A stretch of DNA of 64,000 bases from Favolaschia claudopus. Taxonomy: Eukaryota > Basidiomycota > Agaricomycetes > Agaricales > Mycenaceae. The position numbers were made by a program, and so were the translations under genes. Under the pieces are notes generated by a model. That model did no database searches, had not been told where the DNA came from, and worked only from the letters and a program-made list of their open reading frames with translations. How positions within the stretch are numbered: the stretch's first letter is position 1; each line of letters opens with the position of its first letter. Shown here piece after piece: positions 22,766 through 33,552 of the stretch. The stretch covers positions 744,001-808,000 of the forward strand of contig JAWWNJ010000074.1 of the NCBI GenBank assembly GCA_037176885.1, read 5' to 3'.

Positions 22766-25700
22766 TACCTTCTGAAGACTCCAAAATTTATGAAAAGAGT
22801 ACACAAGTTGAATGCTAATCTAGCCGAAGACTGCGAAAAGATTGAACGCGATGGATCGACTCCGGATTTCAACGAGCAAACAGTGTGGTTCAAATACAAA
22901 AGTGATGTGTCGGAATTTGGGAGACACTGCTCCCGCTTCTTGAATGATCACGTCAAAGAGGTAAGAGCCCTACCAGTCAAACTTCGCATGGTGATACATG
23001 ATGAAGATATGTCCCTTCAAGACCAGTTCCTCGCTATACGGGTCATTGAAGACAAAATAGATGCTTGCGTCAGGGAAGAAGCTAATCGGAAGAAACAAAT
23101 GTCCGAGGCCCGCTACGATGTTGAAGGAGAAACTTTGAAGACTAAGCTGTGGACAAAATCCGCCAAGGGTTACGCTTTGAAAGAATCAATTGATGAGTTC
23201 AGAGTTGATTCAGCCGAACAGACGAATGGATCATCGCGCTTCGAAACTCGACCCGCACAGATGGCCAAAATGGCTGGAAATTATCACGACACAATTCAAA
23301 GTCAAAATATTCCCGATGAATACAGCAGAGTAATGGCTACAGAACTCGTTCTTGAACATTGTGATGCACATTTATCCTTCGAAGAATATCGGAAACTTGA
23401 TAAAGTGCTCTCGGAAGAAGAAATTAGAAAAGCTCTCAAACTTTCAAAGAATGGCAAGGCTCCGGGCCTCGATGGTATTCCATACGAATTCTTCAGGCAT
23501 ATAGATCTCCTCTACACTCAATCGAAGGACTGTGACAGAGATGCTTTCAATATTGTTGGATTTTTGGTGAAACTATACATGCATATTGAGCGGCACGGAA
23601 TTATTGACGGCACTAAGTTCAATGCAGGCTGGCTATGCCCTACAAGAAAGGTGATAAAGCTTTGATTTCCAATTATCGTCCTATAACGCTGTTGAATATT
23701 GATTACAAACTAATGACCAAAGCTCACTCGCTCAGACTGATGGAGGTCGCCCCGTCACTGGTGCATCCGGACCAAGCTGGGTTCATGAAAGGTCGGAAGA
23801 TTGAGGACCAAGTCAAGCTTTCCAAATTCCTGCTTGACTATGCTGAAGCAGCGGAAGAGGACGGAGTAATAATTGCGCTTGCTCAAGAAAAAGCATACGA
23901 CAGAATAAATCATTCTTACCTACTGCGTGTGTTGCAACATTTTCGTTTCCCCCTCGTTTTTGTAACTTAATTCGAAGTCTGTACACGAATGCTGAGACCG
24001 TTGTAATGGTGAACGGGATGTTCAGTGACCCATATTTCGTGATCCGCGGTGTCCGACAAGGTGACCCCTTGTCATGTCTCCTCTTCAATCTTGCTATTGA
24101 GCCGCTAGCGTGCCTCATTCGTAACTCTGAATTAAAAGCATCCTTATTCCCGAACTGAATGAGAACTTGGTTATATCTCTCTTTGCGGATGATACGACAA
24201 TTTACTTATCCTCTTCAGATTCCCTCGATGAGCTATGGAATATCCTAGACATTTGGTGTGCTGCGTCAACGGCGAGGTTCAATGAACATAAGACTGTAAT
24301 CTTGCCGTTTGGGAGGCCTGTATATCGAGCAGAAGTTTTGCGCGATCGGAGAATCAATAAAGATTCAAAGCTTGGAAGTATCGGTACCGAAATTCGGATT
24401 GTACCTGACGGAGACACCTGTCGCATGCTAGGAGCATGGATAGGGAACGAAGTGACCTACCTCACTCCGTGGCCAACAGTTGTTGAGAAAATCAAATGCG
24501 ATCTCCGCCGTTGGAGTATGATGAACCCTGGGCTGGAAGGGACACGTCACATTATCAACATGATAATTGGCGGCAGGACTCAATACCTGACACGGGTCCA
24601 AGGAATGCCTAAAGAAATCGAATCCATGTTGATCCACCTTGAACACGAATTTTTATGGGACGGTAAAAGAGCGAGAGTCGGCTATGAAACTATGATTAGA
24701 CCCATCCTCGACGGTGGAAAACAAATCTTGGATATACAGTCGAGAAATGAGGCCATAGACTTGATAAACCTACAAGCCTACCTCCATTCAGGACGAGACC
24801 GAGCACGATGGTGTTACTTTGTGGATTTTTTGATCAGGAACTACTCGGAGAAAAGCTACCTGAACTTTCGTCCCGGCCAAGTTTTGAATGTCTTCATCCA
24901 GAACATATACCTCCCAATATCCTCGAAGACTAAACTACCAGAACAATTGAAGAGAATGATTCGGACAGCGGAAAAATACGATTTAAAATTCACCGCTTTG
25001 TCGATTGCACCAGAGGTACAGACAGAGATGCCAATTTGGAAGCATCTAGCGGTGAATACAGTCCTTTATAATAGCGCATGCCATAGAAAAGCTGCTGCCT
25101 GCCTTCGCATGAATCACAATGTTAGAACTCTGAGAGATTTGTTACCCATCGCCGACAGGAAAACTACATTTCCTCGAAAACCGCATCAAATTAACCCTTC
25201 TGGGTTTGGTCGGAAAAATTGCGGATGTCCCCCTTGCCGGCGGGATCGCGTCAAACTCGGTTGTGCAGACCCGGGGGCTTGTATTGACGCCGCAAAAGCT
25301 ATCGTGAATAGTGTGAGTCCGAAATGGAACCCGTTGATTTCGAGCAGGGATCTGTGTCAGGAACTTGGACTTTCAGAAATTAAACTGGAACAAAATAATC
25401 AGCCCATGAGTGCTGATAAGGAACTTACATACGACTCCGACTACTCCTTGCGCAAAATTAATTCTGGATTCCGAATATTTGCTACAGAGGAAGCTTCGAA
25501 TCTGGTGCCAGCAAGACGAAAATTAGACTCCGAAAATGCACAGACACCATTGACAATCTTCCTAGATTGTCGGGTACGACATGCAGGAGAATTCGAGCCA
25601 GCGATTGAGCTTCGAATCGACACTTGCCACGAAACACCGTCAGAGTCAACTTTTGAATTCTTTTCACTATCATTTGACTCACCAGATATTCCACTATCCT

Positions 25701-26804
25701 TCTCATCGGGTCTTCTGGGAGGCCTTGTACACAAGCTACAGACGACCCCGAAATCTGTGCCTCTGTTGATTTGCTCAAAATCCGATTACCTTGCCCGTGT
25801 CTGTGTCAAAAGCAGAAGGGACTTCGAAAATGATATGCTCAATATTAGCTTTCCGCTCCTGAAAGCGGTTTTCGCTGCTCTCAATGAGAGGACTGGTCGT
25901 ATTAGGTTCAAAAAATTGTCTAAACCACCGACCAACACTGGTTCCCATGTCGCAGTGATACGAACCGTCGAGATTGACACTCAGACAGACTTGATGTTCA
26001 CCAATCCAGGAATTGAACTACAATACGGCAATCAACGTGCTTTCACAAAGATTATACGCAACCTACGTTCCAAACCATTCCGAAAAACAACTTTCATAAA
26101 TCTTGACCGGGTCCGATGTGCCATCGAGGAATTGTCGGGCTATACTCCCTCGAACGAAATGATTTGGAAATCTGTACGTTCCACAACACTTCGACGACTC
26201 GCAAGGGAATTCTTCTGGAAATGTATACATGAGACCTTTCGAGTTGGGGAGTTCTGGGCACATCTGCACACTAATCATCCAATGGGAATTTGCCAGCATT
26301 GCGGCGTACCTCAACTTTGGTCAAAGAAATTCTCGGCTTTGAGTTGGCCAAAATTAAATTGGGGTCTGATTCTGGGATGTAACCTCGTTCAATTTAAATC
26401 AGAAAAGGGTAGGATTTTACCGCACCAGGGGAGACTATTCGCAATCCTGGTATCTGTATCCTGGCATCTAATATGGAAGTTGCGAGTTGACCGTGTGATA
26501 AAAAATCCGGGGAAAGTTCATTTTCCTGTGGAAGTGCATAATCTGTGGCTATCGCAAATTAATTTAGCTCTGGACCGAGACCGGATTTTAACTGACAGAG
26601 CAAGATTGGGTTCATTGGCTCTCAGCCAAAAACAGGTTCTAAATACCTGGAGCGGGTTACTCATGAATGAGGACAGTTTGCCGGACAACTGGACATTTAC
26701 TAAGGGGGTTTTAGTGGGTATACAGCCCATGAAAATTGGAATTGGATGAAACTCAACGGCTGGAGTTCCACACTGGTTTTTTCGTGCGTAAGGCATTTCC
26801 TCCT

Positions 26805-27674
26805 GGTATGAACAAAAATCGAAAACGAAAACGCGGCTAGCTGATAATGATCAGGCGGCCTTCCAGGCCATCAAGTCCATCAATTGCCAGCATTCAAAAA
26901 CGAAAATGACCAGGCAAAGAAGCCGAGAGGATTGGATTGATGTCACAGTCACAGTATATCAATGTCCGTGGTCTACTGTACCGATATGTATGGTAGCAAC
27001 ATAACGCATAACGCAGCGCCATTTTTGCTTACAAATCGTCCCATATATGGTAATTTTGCACTGCTTTTGCACAGCAAATTACCATAAAAGGCTAGCAACG
27101 GCGCGTAACGCACCTCAGAGCGTTGCCTCCATACAGATCGGTACAGTATTGTGTCATCGGCCGCTTGCCGAACGCGTCCGAGTGGCTGTACCAGGTCACG
27201 CACACGGCGTGTCTTACTTAGCACTTAATTGAAGAGTGAAGATCACTTCACTTCAAAATCATAAAATAGAAATTTTTACGATACCCAAGTATGAGATTCG
27301 TAGCAAACATGATACTTATAGACAAACACTAAAGGTATGTAAATAGGAAACAAGAATGGACTACATAAAGTAAACAAATATTATTATTTTATATTTATCT
27401 GTTAATTTGTGTTGGCTGCCGGCAGTAGCTAAGTTGCACGAGCATCTCAATTTGCGGAGGGAAAAAACGGCAATTTCGGTTATTTTTAAGTAGTAGCCGA
27501 GCATCGGAACGGGATGTACGTGACCGTGACCCTTGGCGTCATAGAGCCGACCTTGACTTGTTCCGTGCCGACTGCTTCATTTTCGTTTCTGAACCTGCTG
27601 CCGACGGGCACCACCGGCCATCTATCGGCTATTCTATATATAGTCGTTTTCGTTTTCGTTTCTAGTATATACTC
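26805..27674 (-). mobile_element. Mutator-like non-autonomous element, copy 2, carrying a nested MITE
   Basis: Inverted copy of 18621-19334, net 697 bp after removing the nested MITE. Flanked by an 11-bp duplication CATTTCCTCCT (26794-26804, 27675-27685). It interrupts the LINE 3' UTR; the unoccupied sequence is present in the second LINE fragment at 63222-63240 (minus strand), which confirms the insertion point. Confidence 0.85.
26976..27146. mobile_element. TA-inserting MITE nested in the Mutator-like copy (171 bp)
   Basis: Inverted ends CTGTACCGAT(A/C)TGTATGG with TA at 26974-26975 and 27147-27148. The corresponding site in copy 1 (around 19160-19170) is empty and carries a single TA, directly showing the insertion. 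Confidence 0.9.
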
Positions 27675-27892
27675 CATTTCCTCCTGGACAACTTCCCCGG
27701 CATTTTCTGGTCCACAACCAGTAACCAAAGCGGACGACTCGGAATGCATATGCAGACTGACAATCGTTAGGTTCAGACCCAACGCTCCAAAAAAAAAAAA
27801 AAAAAAAAAAAGACGAACAGGAGAAAAGCTATTTGGGTTATTTTGCCAAATCTCGACCTCCCCCGCCTATTAATGCCTGCACATCGGAGAGC

Positions 27893-29300
27893 ATGTCTAC
27901 ATTCACCGCTGAGTGTTTACTACATGTTACACGGCTGCAGACCTTCGATCCAAGAGAATTGTCCTGCGCCAGCACGCCGAACGGTCGCATCTTGGACTTC
28001 TCTTTGGTTCGTCGCGTTCTGCAGGAGAACGGCCCTGATTTTGAATACACCATCAACGCAATATCTACGTGGCAGTGGACAATCTCACCCCCAGGCGTAT
28101 TTGCAACGATCAATTCGGAGGAACTGCTCTATCCTTACTTACTGTGGGCCCTCTATAGGCCCGCTTCCGAAGCTGTTGCTCCCGTTCTGCGTGCGCTCGA
28201 GCTGCCTTTCTCTGGCTATAGCACGGCAGACGCTCTGGACAGGGGGACCGAGTCGGGGACCACCGACCTCGTGCACTTTCTGCCGCACTGTGACAACCTC
28301 TCTCAACCTGAGCTGCCTGCCAAGGATACTGTGCAGACAGCGCATGAAGTCAAAAGAGCCATGGTCCTCACCAACGACAAACTCGTGTTACTACATGCCT
28401 ATGCGACACAGTCTTGGTCATTCCGATCATCTGGCAACTTTCCAATCGGGCGCAGGCTGCTTCGCCAGGTGCGCACTGCCGTGTGCATGATATGTCTTCT
28501 AAACCCTCCTCAGGTGCTCGCTGAGCTTGAACTTTACGGATTGGCGCACATCATTGTGACAACTAAGACACACTATATCCTCGTCCATCTCAAAGGACAC
28601 ATCTTGCGCATAAGCCCTATCTATGACATCCACAATTCAGCATCTCAGGCCGAGGACGTGGCCGAGCTTATCTTGTTCTACGCCCACGCATCCCTCGCCA
28701 AGGCAGCGAACACTAATTCCTCTCGTGTTCCTTCGGCAATTCAGCAAGATGTACGAGTCGGCTTTTGCACCACGATCTCGTCGTTTCCTGTGTCATTATT
28801 CAGGCCGGATCGTGGAGTCCTATGTATCGATGGGCACAGCTGGCCAACAAAATTGGTGCCGGCCACACCTTCTGGTCTACTCCCATCGATACCTTTACAA
28901 ATTGTTGGGTTCGATGGTCACTGGCGTCACCGCGGCGACGTTGCCATAGCCTTCATCCATCTAGTGTTTACTGTCGTTCGGTGCAAGGCGGTTGCGAAGG
29001 TTGCGCGCAAACCAACTGCGTCCACTCGCCTCAAGCGCGAGTACGACGTCTACGATGCACTTGGGATGTTGCAGGGTATTTCCATCCCTAAAATTTTCGG
29101 CATGTTTCGCACCCTCGGCGACAGCTGTTGGGTGCTCATAATGAGCCACCAAGGTATGCCGTTGGGCGATTTTAATACCCTCAGCCTAAAACAGCGGTCT
29201 GCGACTCGTTCAGATGTATAGAGCAACAACTCATGTTCACTTCTAGGCGTCGTCTTTTGTCGCATCTGATTCGAATCCATGAAGCCGGCGTAGAGCATTG
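27893..29300 (+). pseudogene. Protein-kinase-like (APH/FunK-type) gene, truncated
   Basis: Exon 1 27893-29196 begins at ATG (MSTFTAECLLHVTRL) 64 bp downstream of the LINE target duplication; intron 29197-29246 (GTCTGC...TTCTAG, 50 nt) restores QRRRLLSHLIRIHEAGVEH. Residues 1-~370 are an N-terminal domain I cannot name. From ~370 the sequence looks like a kinase N-lobe: AVAKVAR supplies the candidate Lys, LKREYDVYDALGML the candidate Glu, and SCWVLIMSHQGMPL a hinge; IRIHEAGVEH leads to where HGDLxPxN should follow. Instead sequence switches at ~29300 to the minus-strand tyrosine recombinase fragment. Thus the catalytic loop and C-lobe are lost. An aminoglycoside-phosphotransferase-like fold is the alternative reading. 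Confidence 0.6.
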
Positions 29301-30179
29301 CGCAACAGTGAGATTTGAATCCAGGCAATGCTTGTACAGTCGGTGAATGTCCTCCAGAGCCAAGGCTCTTGCTGATGAGGAGACTTCACCAGATTTGGCT
29401 TTAGTTTTCTCGAGTCCAACCATAAATTGAGAAACTTGACGAGAACGAGTCGGAAGACCGCGCCTAGAATTAACATATACTTGGCTATGATACCCGGCCG
29501 ATGCAAGAAGACACGTACCATGTGTTAGTCACTGAATCAAGTCGCCATTCCGTGAGACTCTCATTCGGACGTAGATTTTTGTACCACATTGTGAGTGCGG
29601 CCCGTGTTGAGACTGCAGTTGAATACTGCAATGCAAGCACATATCAAACTCCGATTAAACATTGAATTGGAACCTACCTTTCGGCCTTCAAAGCCCTCTT
29701 CCACCGGGCCACATTTCTGAGTAATAAATGCAGCAATGTCATGCGGTGTTTTGTCATCAACGCGCGTCGCGTCCCATTTTTTATTGCGGCGTAAATGGAA
29801 AGTGATGTAGTGTTTGATGATACTATTCAACATTTTGTCAAGGATTCAACAGATGAGCAGTTAAACAAATTTTACCGTAGATGACCATCTCGGGTTCCGT
29901 CGGTAATACTTGCCTTAGTCATTTTAGCTGCATACCGAGCAGCCTCATCATCAAGCTGATCTTCCGGGAACTCATCCAGATGCTGTGTGACAAGATCTTG
30001 AACGTGTAATAGCAGCGAGTCGGCATCTTCGAGATCTAAGAGACAGAGCTCATCGTCAACCTTCAATTTAGAAATGAGCTCGCGATTGGACACCGTTGAT
30101 GATGAGAACAATATTTTACCTGTTCATCTGTAGGTACGGGCTTCTCCTGTGATATTGGATGGGAATTTTGCGTTGACAT
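29301..30179 (-). pseudogene. Crypton-type tyrosine recombinase, N-terminal half
   Basis: Five exons can be joined in frame: 30179-30120, 30060-29876, 29822-29678, 29625-29519, 29463-~29301; introns of 44-59 nt all GT-AG. The product starts MSTQNSHPISQEK, then DLEDADSLLLHVQ, ASITDGTRDGHLRIIK, KTPHDIAAFITQKCGP, YSTAVSTRAALTMWY, NLRPNESLTEWRLDS and GLPTRSRQVSQFMVGLEKTK, ending ARALALEDIHRLYKHCLD. This is the core-binding (SAM-like) domain and linker of basidiomycete Crypton-like recombinases, which cut and rejoin DNA by a tyrosine mechanism. Clean exon structure suggests recent breakage. The catalytic half is absent here, but a matching half lies on the other strand at 31851-32331. The break falls inside the kinase-like gene. 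Confidence 0.75.
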
Positions 30180-31850
30180 GGCGGGTACTGAGAAAGAGGG
30201 AGGAATTGAGAAACAGGAGAAAAGGGTGTCTCAAAGTAAGTGAAGGTTACCTCCCACACGCGTTTCACGCGCGTTAAGACTCGTACGAGGGTCAAAGAAG
30301 GTTCACGATGTAAAATAAGGCCCGCATTGCCCGCATTTGTGCCAATAAAAATATTTTGACGCGTCCTATTGATTTGGCTCAAGCAAATAAAATACACCAA
30401 GAGAAGCAAAGCCTGTAATCAGCCTCTGTACCGGTAAAAGGATAGGTATTTCTGCAATGGAAGTGAGCAATGAGCCGTTCAATATCTGTCATCCATACCT
30501 CGCATGCCGCAATTCGCGCAATGATCGTGTTCAGCCACGTAAAACCGCCTGGTCCAGCCACAGCACGCCACACACGTCCTGAAATACATACCGGCACAAA
30601 TTGAGCTTGCTGCTTAGTCGGATCAGTGAATAGCAATAAGAATGGCACTACATTATCGGCTCAACAAGTCTATATCTCAATTAGGGAAGGACTCGGGTTG
30701 CCGACAATGTACCGCTGCAACGGCACAAGCAGGAAGCGGCACATGCCTAGCAGAACATGGAATCATGCATGCGGAACAGGTGCCGCTTCACCGTTCAGCG
30801 TTGAGATGCGGGCACTGGACAGTCTCGACCTGAGATCACAATAAGAAAAATATACGAAATGAATTGAAACTCGACTCAAAATTTTGATGACGGCGCTACG
30901 CGCCGGCATTGCAAAGTATTGGTGTTTGCTGAATGTTGTGGCGGCGCAGAGTCTGCATAGTCCATAGTAACAAGCAAAAGATGAGAAACAGTTGAAAACA
31001 CACCGAGATAATTTTTTCAGCGGCGCTACGCGCCGTGAATGGGGATGGCGACGGCATATAGTATTGTAGGCGTGTGAATTACACACTTGCATGTAGCTTA
31101 CAGAGAGCTATTGACAATTCTTTGAGTGTAATTAGCAAAATATAGAGCCGTCACGAGCGATGGCGTACCAAGAGCTGTCATTACGTTGCGAGGCGCGTTA
31201 CCACAAGTCTAGGAGACCGAGGAGAGGCGGGGTTGAGGCGGGTTGAGGCGCTGGCATTGCTGCATATAGCGCAGACCTCGACGTATTCGGAAGGTCGAGG
31301 TCTTGTCGTTGACGTCCGTCCGACTCGACTCCGATGGCCAGACAAGCCGTAGCAAGCGGAGTAGGCTGCTCCGCGGCCTCTGTAAGCCTGCTGAATCTAA
31401 TCTATACACCTTTATCTTGCGTGCCCCATGGCAAGCATTGACTTAAAGAATCATGGGGCACGCTATGGCTAGCTCATCCCTTGAGTTTTTGTGTGCCCCA
31501 TAGACACCTAAGGCTTGTTTCTGTGCGTGGGGTACGCAGGCAAGGCGGTCCGACGGCCCTACCTCGAGCGAAGCCGACGGCCGTCCGTAGTGGCAGTTTG
31601 AGGTAAAAGAATGTCGTCTTGCATCGGACTTCAAAAACCTGAGTACAGCGGTCTTCTTGCTCATGGATTGTTGCATAGTTTGAAAGAGTGGATTTGTAGC
31701 TTGCTGTCAGTACCGGAATCGTCCCCAGAGGTCCAGCAAAACGAAGGATATTGGTTGTTGTAAGTTGGCAGGAAGATCATTTCCGTCACATGTGTCTGGG
31801 GGCTTCGGCCGAAAGAAGTGCGATGACAGTACGTATATTTGTCAACGTAT
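30180..31850. other. Interval between the two recombinase halves
   Basis: A minus-strand frame (30648-30379; GFTWLNTIIARIAACE followed by a GTATGG...TTGCAG intron-like segment) may be an exon of an unknown gene. Two identical 15-bp hairpins CGGCGCTACGCGCCG sit at 30891-30905 and 31021-31035. Inverted words GTGCCCCAT/ATGGGGCAC occur at 31420-31500. No element ends recognised. Confidence 0.4.
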
Positions 31851-32331
31851 CTCAGGTCTATCTAAGGGTTGCTTTTACATTCGTGGAGATTGCATGCCAA
31901 TGACGGCGATCCGATGATATGCCCTGTTCGAGCTTTCATTCTTTTGGGCTCTCTTTATGGCCCAGAAATCAAGAAATCTGGGCCACTCTTCTTGCATGTC
32001 TCGGCGCAAGGAGCTGTGATGCAAAACCAACCTCTGGTGAGTGCGTGAAAAATGCTGGGGCGTTACTTAAATTCTCCAGACTGCCCCTGCCTTAAGTAGA
32101 GCTCTAGCGAGAGATTTGCAAGGACTCGGCTACTCAACTTGGGTACTTTATGGAACCCATTCCTTTCGTCGCGGCGGATGTCAGTATCGAATTAAAGTCA
32201 AGCGATGGTCAGCAGATATGGTAGCTGCTTGGGGTGGCTGGTCGCAAGTTGAAGCGGTCACAATGTTGCGCTATTTCTATTCCCCCAATGATAATCATGA
32301 GTACATGCATGACTACGATAGAAATCACTAG
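31851..32331 (+). pseudogene. Crypton-type tyrosine recombinase, catalytic C-terminal half
   Basis: Two exons: ~31851-32036 and 32080-32331, separated by a 43-nt intron (GTGAGT...TCTCCAG) that joins QNQPL to TAPALSRALARDL in frame. Exon A carries LHANDGDPMICPVRAFI and SGPLFL; exon B carries GTHSFRRGGCQY (the HxxR box), MVAAWGGWS, and MLRYFYSPNDN with the candidate nucleophilic Tyr, ending in a stop after HDYDRNH. The first catalytic Arg region lies upstream and is not visible. With 29301-30179 on the opposite strand it would make most of one recombinase; the stretch between the two halves of the protein (about 60 residues) is missing. Confidence 0.75.
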
Positions 32332-32444
32332 ATGTAGAATAATGTATTCACTTTGAATTTTATATCACGTCAAGCAGAACTTTTGGACTTTTCATATCGC
32401 TCCTTCTCAATCTCCCGCCAAACCTCCCAACAATTCATACTCCC

Positions 32445-33552
32445 CTAGTGTTCCGTCCATCGAAGTTCAGAGAACTCACCATTAGGACCGTAATATTGTT
32501 CCTTCTGGTGTTCAAGCAGGATATCGGCTTCGCACCATGGCGCAGCCTCGACAATTTTGCGAAACGAACGGAGCCGGTCTTCATCTTCCACCATACGCTT
32601 CCGCTTCTTCGGCATCTGCGGGACAGTGAAGAAGGAAAAAAACCTGTCCTTGTCCCCTCTGAAATCCTCTGAGAGAATGCGATATAGACGCTCTCGTTTA
32701 GAGACAATGTTCTTGTATTTGGACCACGACGGATCCGCTGTTCCGCGGCGCCCATCCGAGGGACCATAACGATCCCGAATTCGAGCTACCTCCCTGGACT
32801 CGACTTGCTGTATGATGTCGCGAAGTCCCTCACATCTTGACAGACCCTCAATATCTCTCGAAAGATCATCCAGTAGCGCTGCCTCCTGACGAGTATTCTC
32901 GCGAGGAATATTGATATTATTGTGGGATGTGGAGTTGACAGCGGTAGAGCTGGGAGACTGATCGTTGTCGGCTCGATGCACAGGTTTGAAGAGTGTCTGA
33001 TTTTGACGCTCGGTGACTAAAGACTCGACTGAGTGGCTGGGAGCTGGGGGAACATGGGAGGCATCCTGTCAAAGATAGAAATTAATTATGCGGGCATCTG
33101 CAATTTATAGACAACACAGACTTACCTCGTCGGGTTTTTCGCTGATAATAGTGTCAGCCCCGCCGGAGATTGATAAGATTGGAGCATGTCCGCTGGATGA
33201 CTCTGTTAGAGTATAGTAGAGTCAACAAAAGAATAACGAAGGATGAGAATAGTTTCTCACTTGGAGTTGTTAATAAATCGAAAATTCCACCAGCAGCGAG
33301 CGTCGACTTCCATTCGGCACCTAATTTTACAAAATCCTCCCATTGGCACTCTCTAATAGACTCATCTATCGTCGGTGCGGTCGCCTCGTATGCGCGTGGT
33401 ATTACTGTCAAGTCCAAGTCGTAATATTCGGCAAGTTTGGTGCGTTGCTGATCTACAGTCTCTGACAGCTTGAGGACCTTCTTTTCCGCAGCTTCGTTCG
33501 CTTGGATGATCCAGAACCGTAACTGCGCTCCCTTGGCGGAAATGAGACGCGA
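32445..33552 (-). CDS. Multi-exon gene of unknown function
   Basis: Exons 33552-33261, 33202-33126 and 33065-32445; introns 58 and 60 nt, GTGAGA...CTAACAG and GTAAGT...TTGACAG. Phases match at both joins, giving about 330 residues without a stop, so this part is probably intact. The 5' end is unresolved: an acceptor-like TTGACAG precedes 33552 and an upstream exon is expected. Visible features: an amphipathic segment AAEKKVLKLSETVDQQRTKLAEYY, acidic and Ser-rich middle, a helical charged region (LLDDLSRDIEGL...IIQQVESREVARIRDRY), basic KKRKRMVEDED that could be a nuclear signal, and a conserved-looking tail FRKIVEAAPWCEADILLEHQK. I do not recognise a family. It converges on the recombinase C-terminal half, stop to stop in 113 bp, so an accessory gene of the same mobile unit is possible. 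Confidence 0.6.

Larger units (their letters stand above)
20314..26749 (+). pseudogene. LINE ORF: EEP endonuclease, reverse transcriptase, zinc-binding C-terminus
   Basis: Starts at ATG 20314. The coding frame runs 20314-20477, resumes at 20960 after a MITE, breaks at 22239 for a second MITE and resumes at 22766, each time in the same frame if one TA is kept. The endonuclease (from ~21420, LCSLNINGRDRN) keeps LQESR, GDWNFV, RLDRVYV and SDHRL, so active-site residues are present. The RT spans ~23450-24250: GKAPGLDGIPYEFF, NYRPITLLN, HPDQAGFMKGR, motif A ALAQEKAYDRI, motif B RGVRQGDPLSC, motif C FADD. Motif A should read D at the Ala before QEKAYD. Three single-base frameshifts lie near 23640, 23955 and 24139. 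The C-terminal half (CGCPPCRRDRVKLGCADPGACIDAAK, later FWKCIHETFRVGEFW and CQHC) resembles the RVT zinc-binding region but lacks the downstream HxxxC pair, consistent with an in-frame deletion near 26310. Confidence 0.88.
19376..27811 (+). mobile_element. Full-length LINE (non-LTR retrotransposon), multiply interrupted
   Basis: Bounded by an 18-bp target-site duplication GACGAACAGGAGAAAAGC (19358-19375 and 27812-27829) and ending in 23 A residues (27789-27811), both hallmarks of target-primed reverse transcription. Present length 8,436 bp; without the three later insertions (20478-20959, 22240-22765, 26805-27674, plus their target duplications) about 6.5 kb. A ~940-bp leader (19376-20313) shows no convincing ORF1/Gag. 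The single long ORF encodes an EEP endonuclease, RT and a C-terminal zinc-binding region, an architecture like fungal Tad1/L1-type LINEs; the clade is not certain. Frameshifts and a motif A substitution show this copy is dead. Confidence 0.9.

Noticed and set aside
24167..26749. An RNase H domain in the LINE C-terminal half
   Set aside because: LTIFLDCRVRHAG is the only candidate for the first motif and no D/E/D series follows.
27843..28490. 215-residue plus-strand frame overlapping the kinase-like gene
   Set aside because: Shadow of the longer frame, which has the kinase-like motifs and a valid intron.
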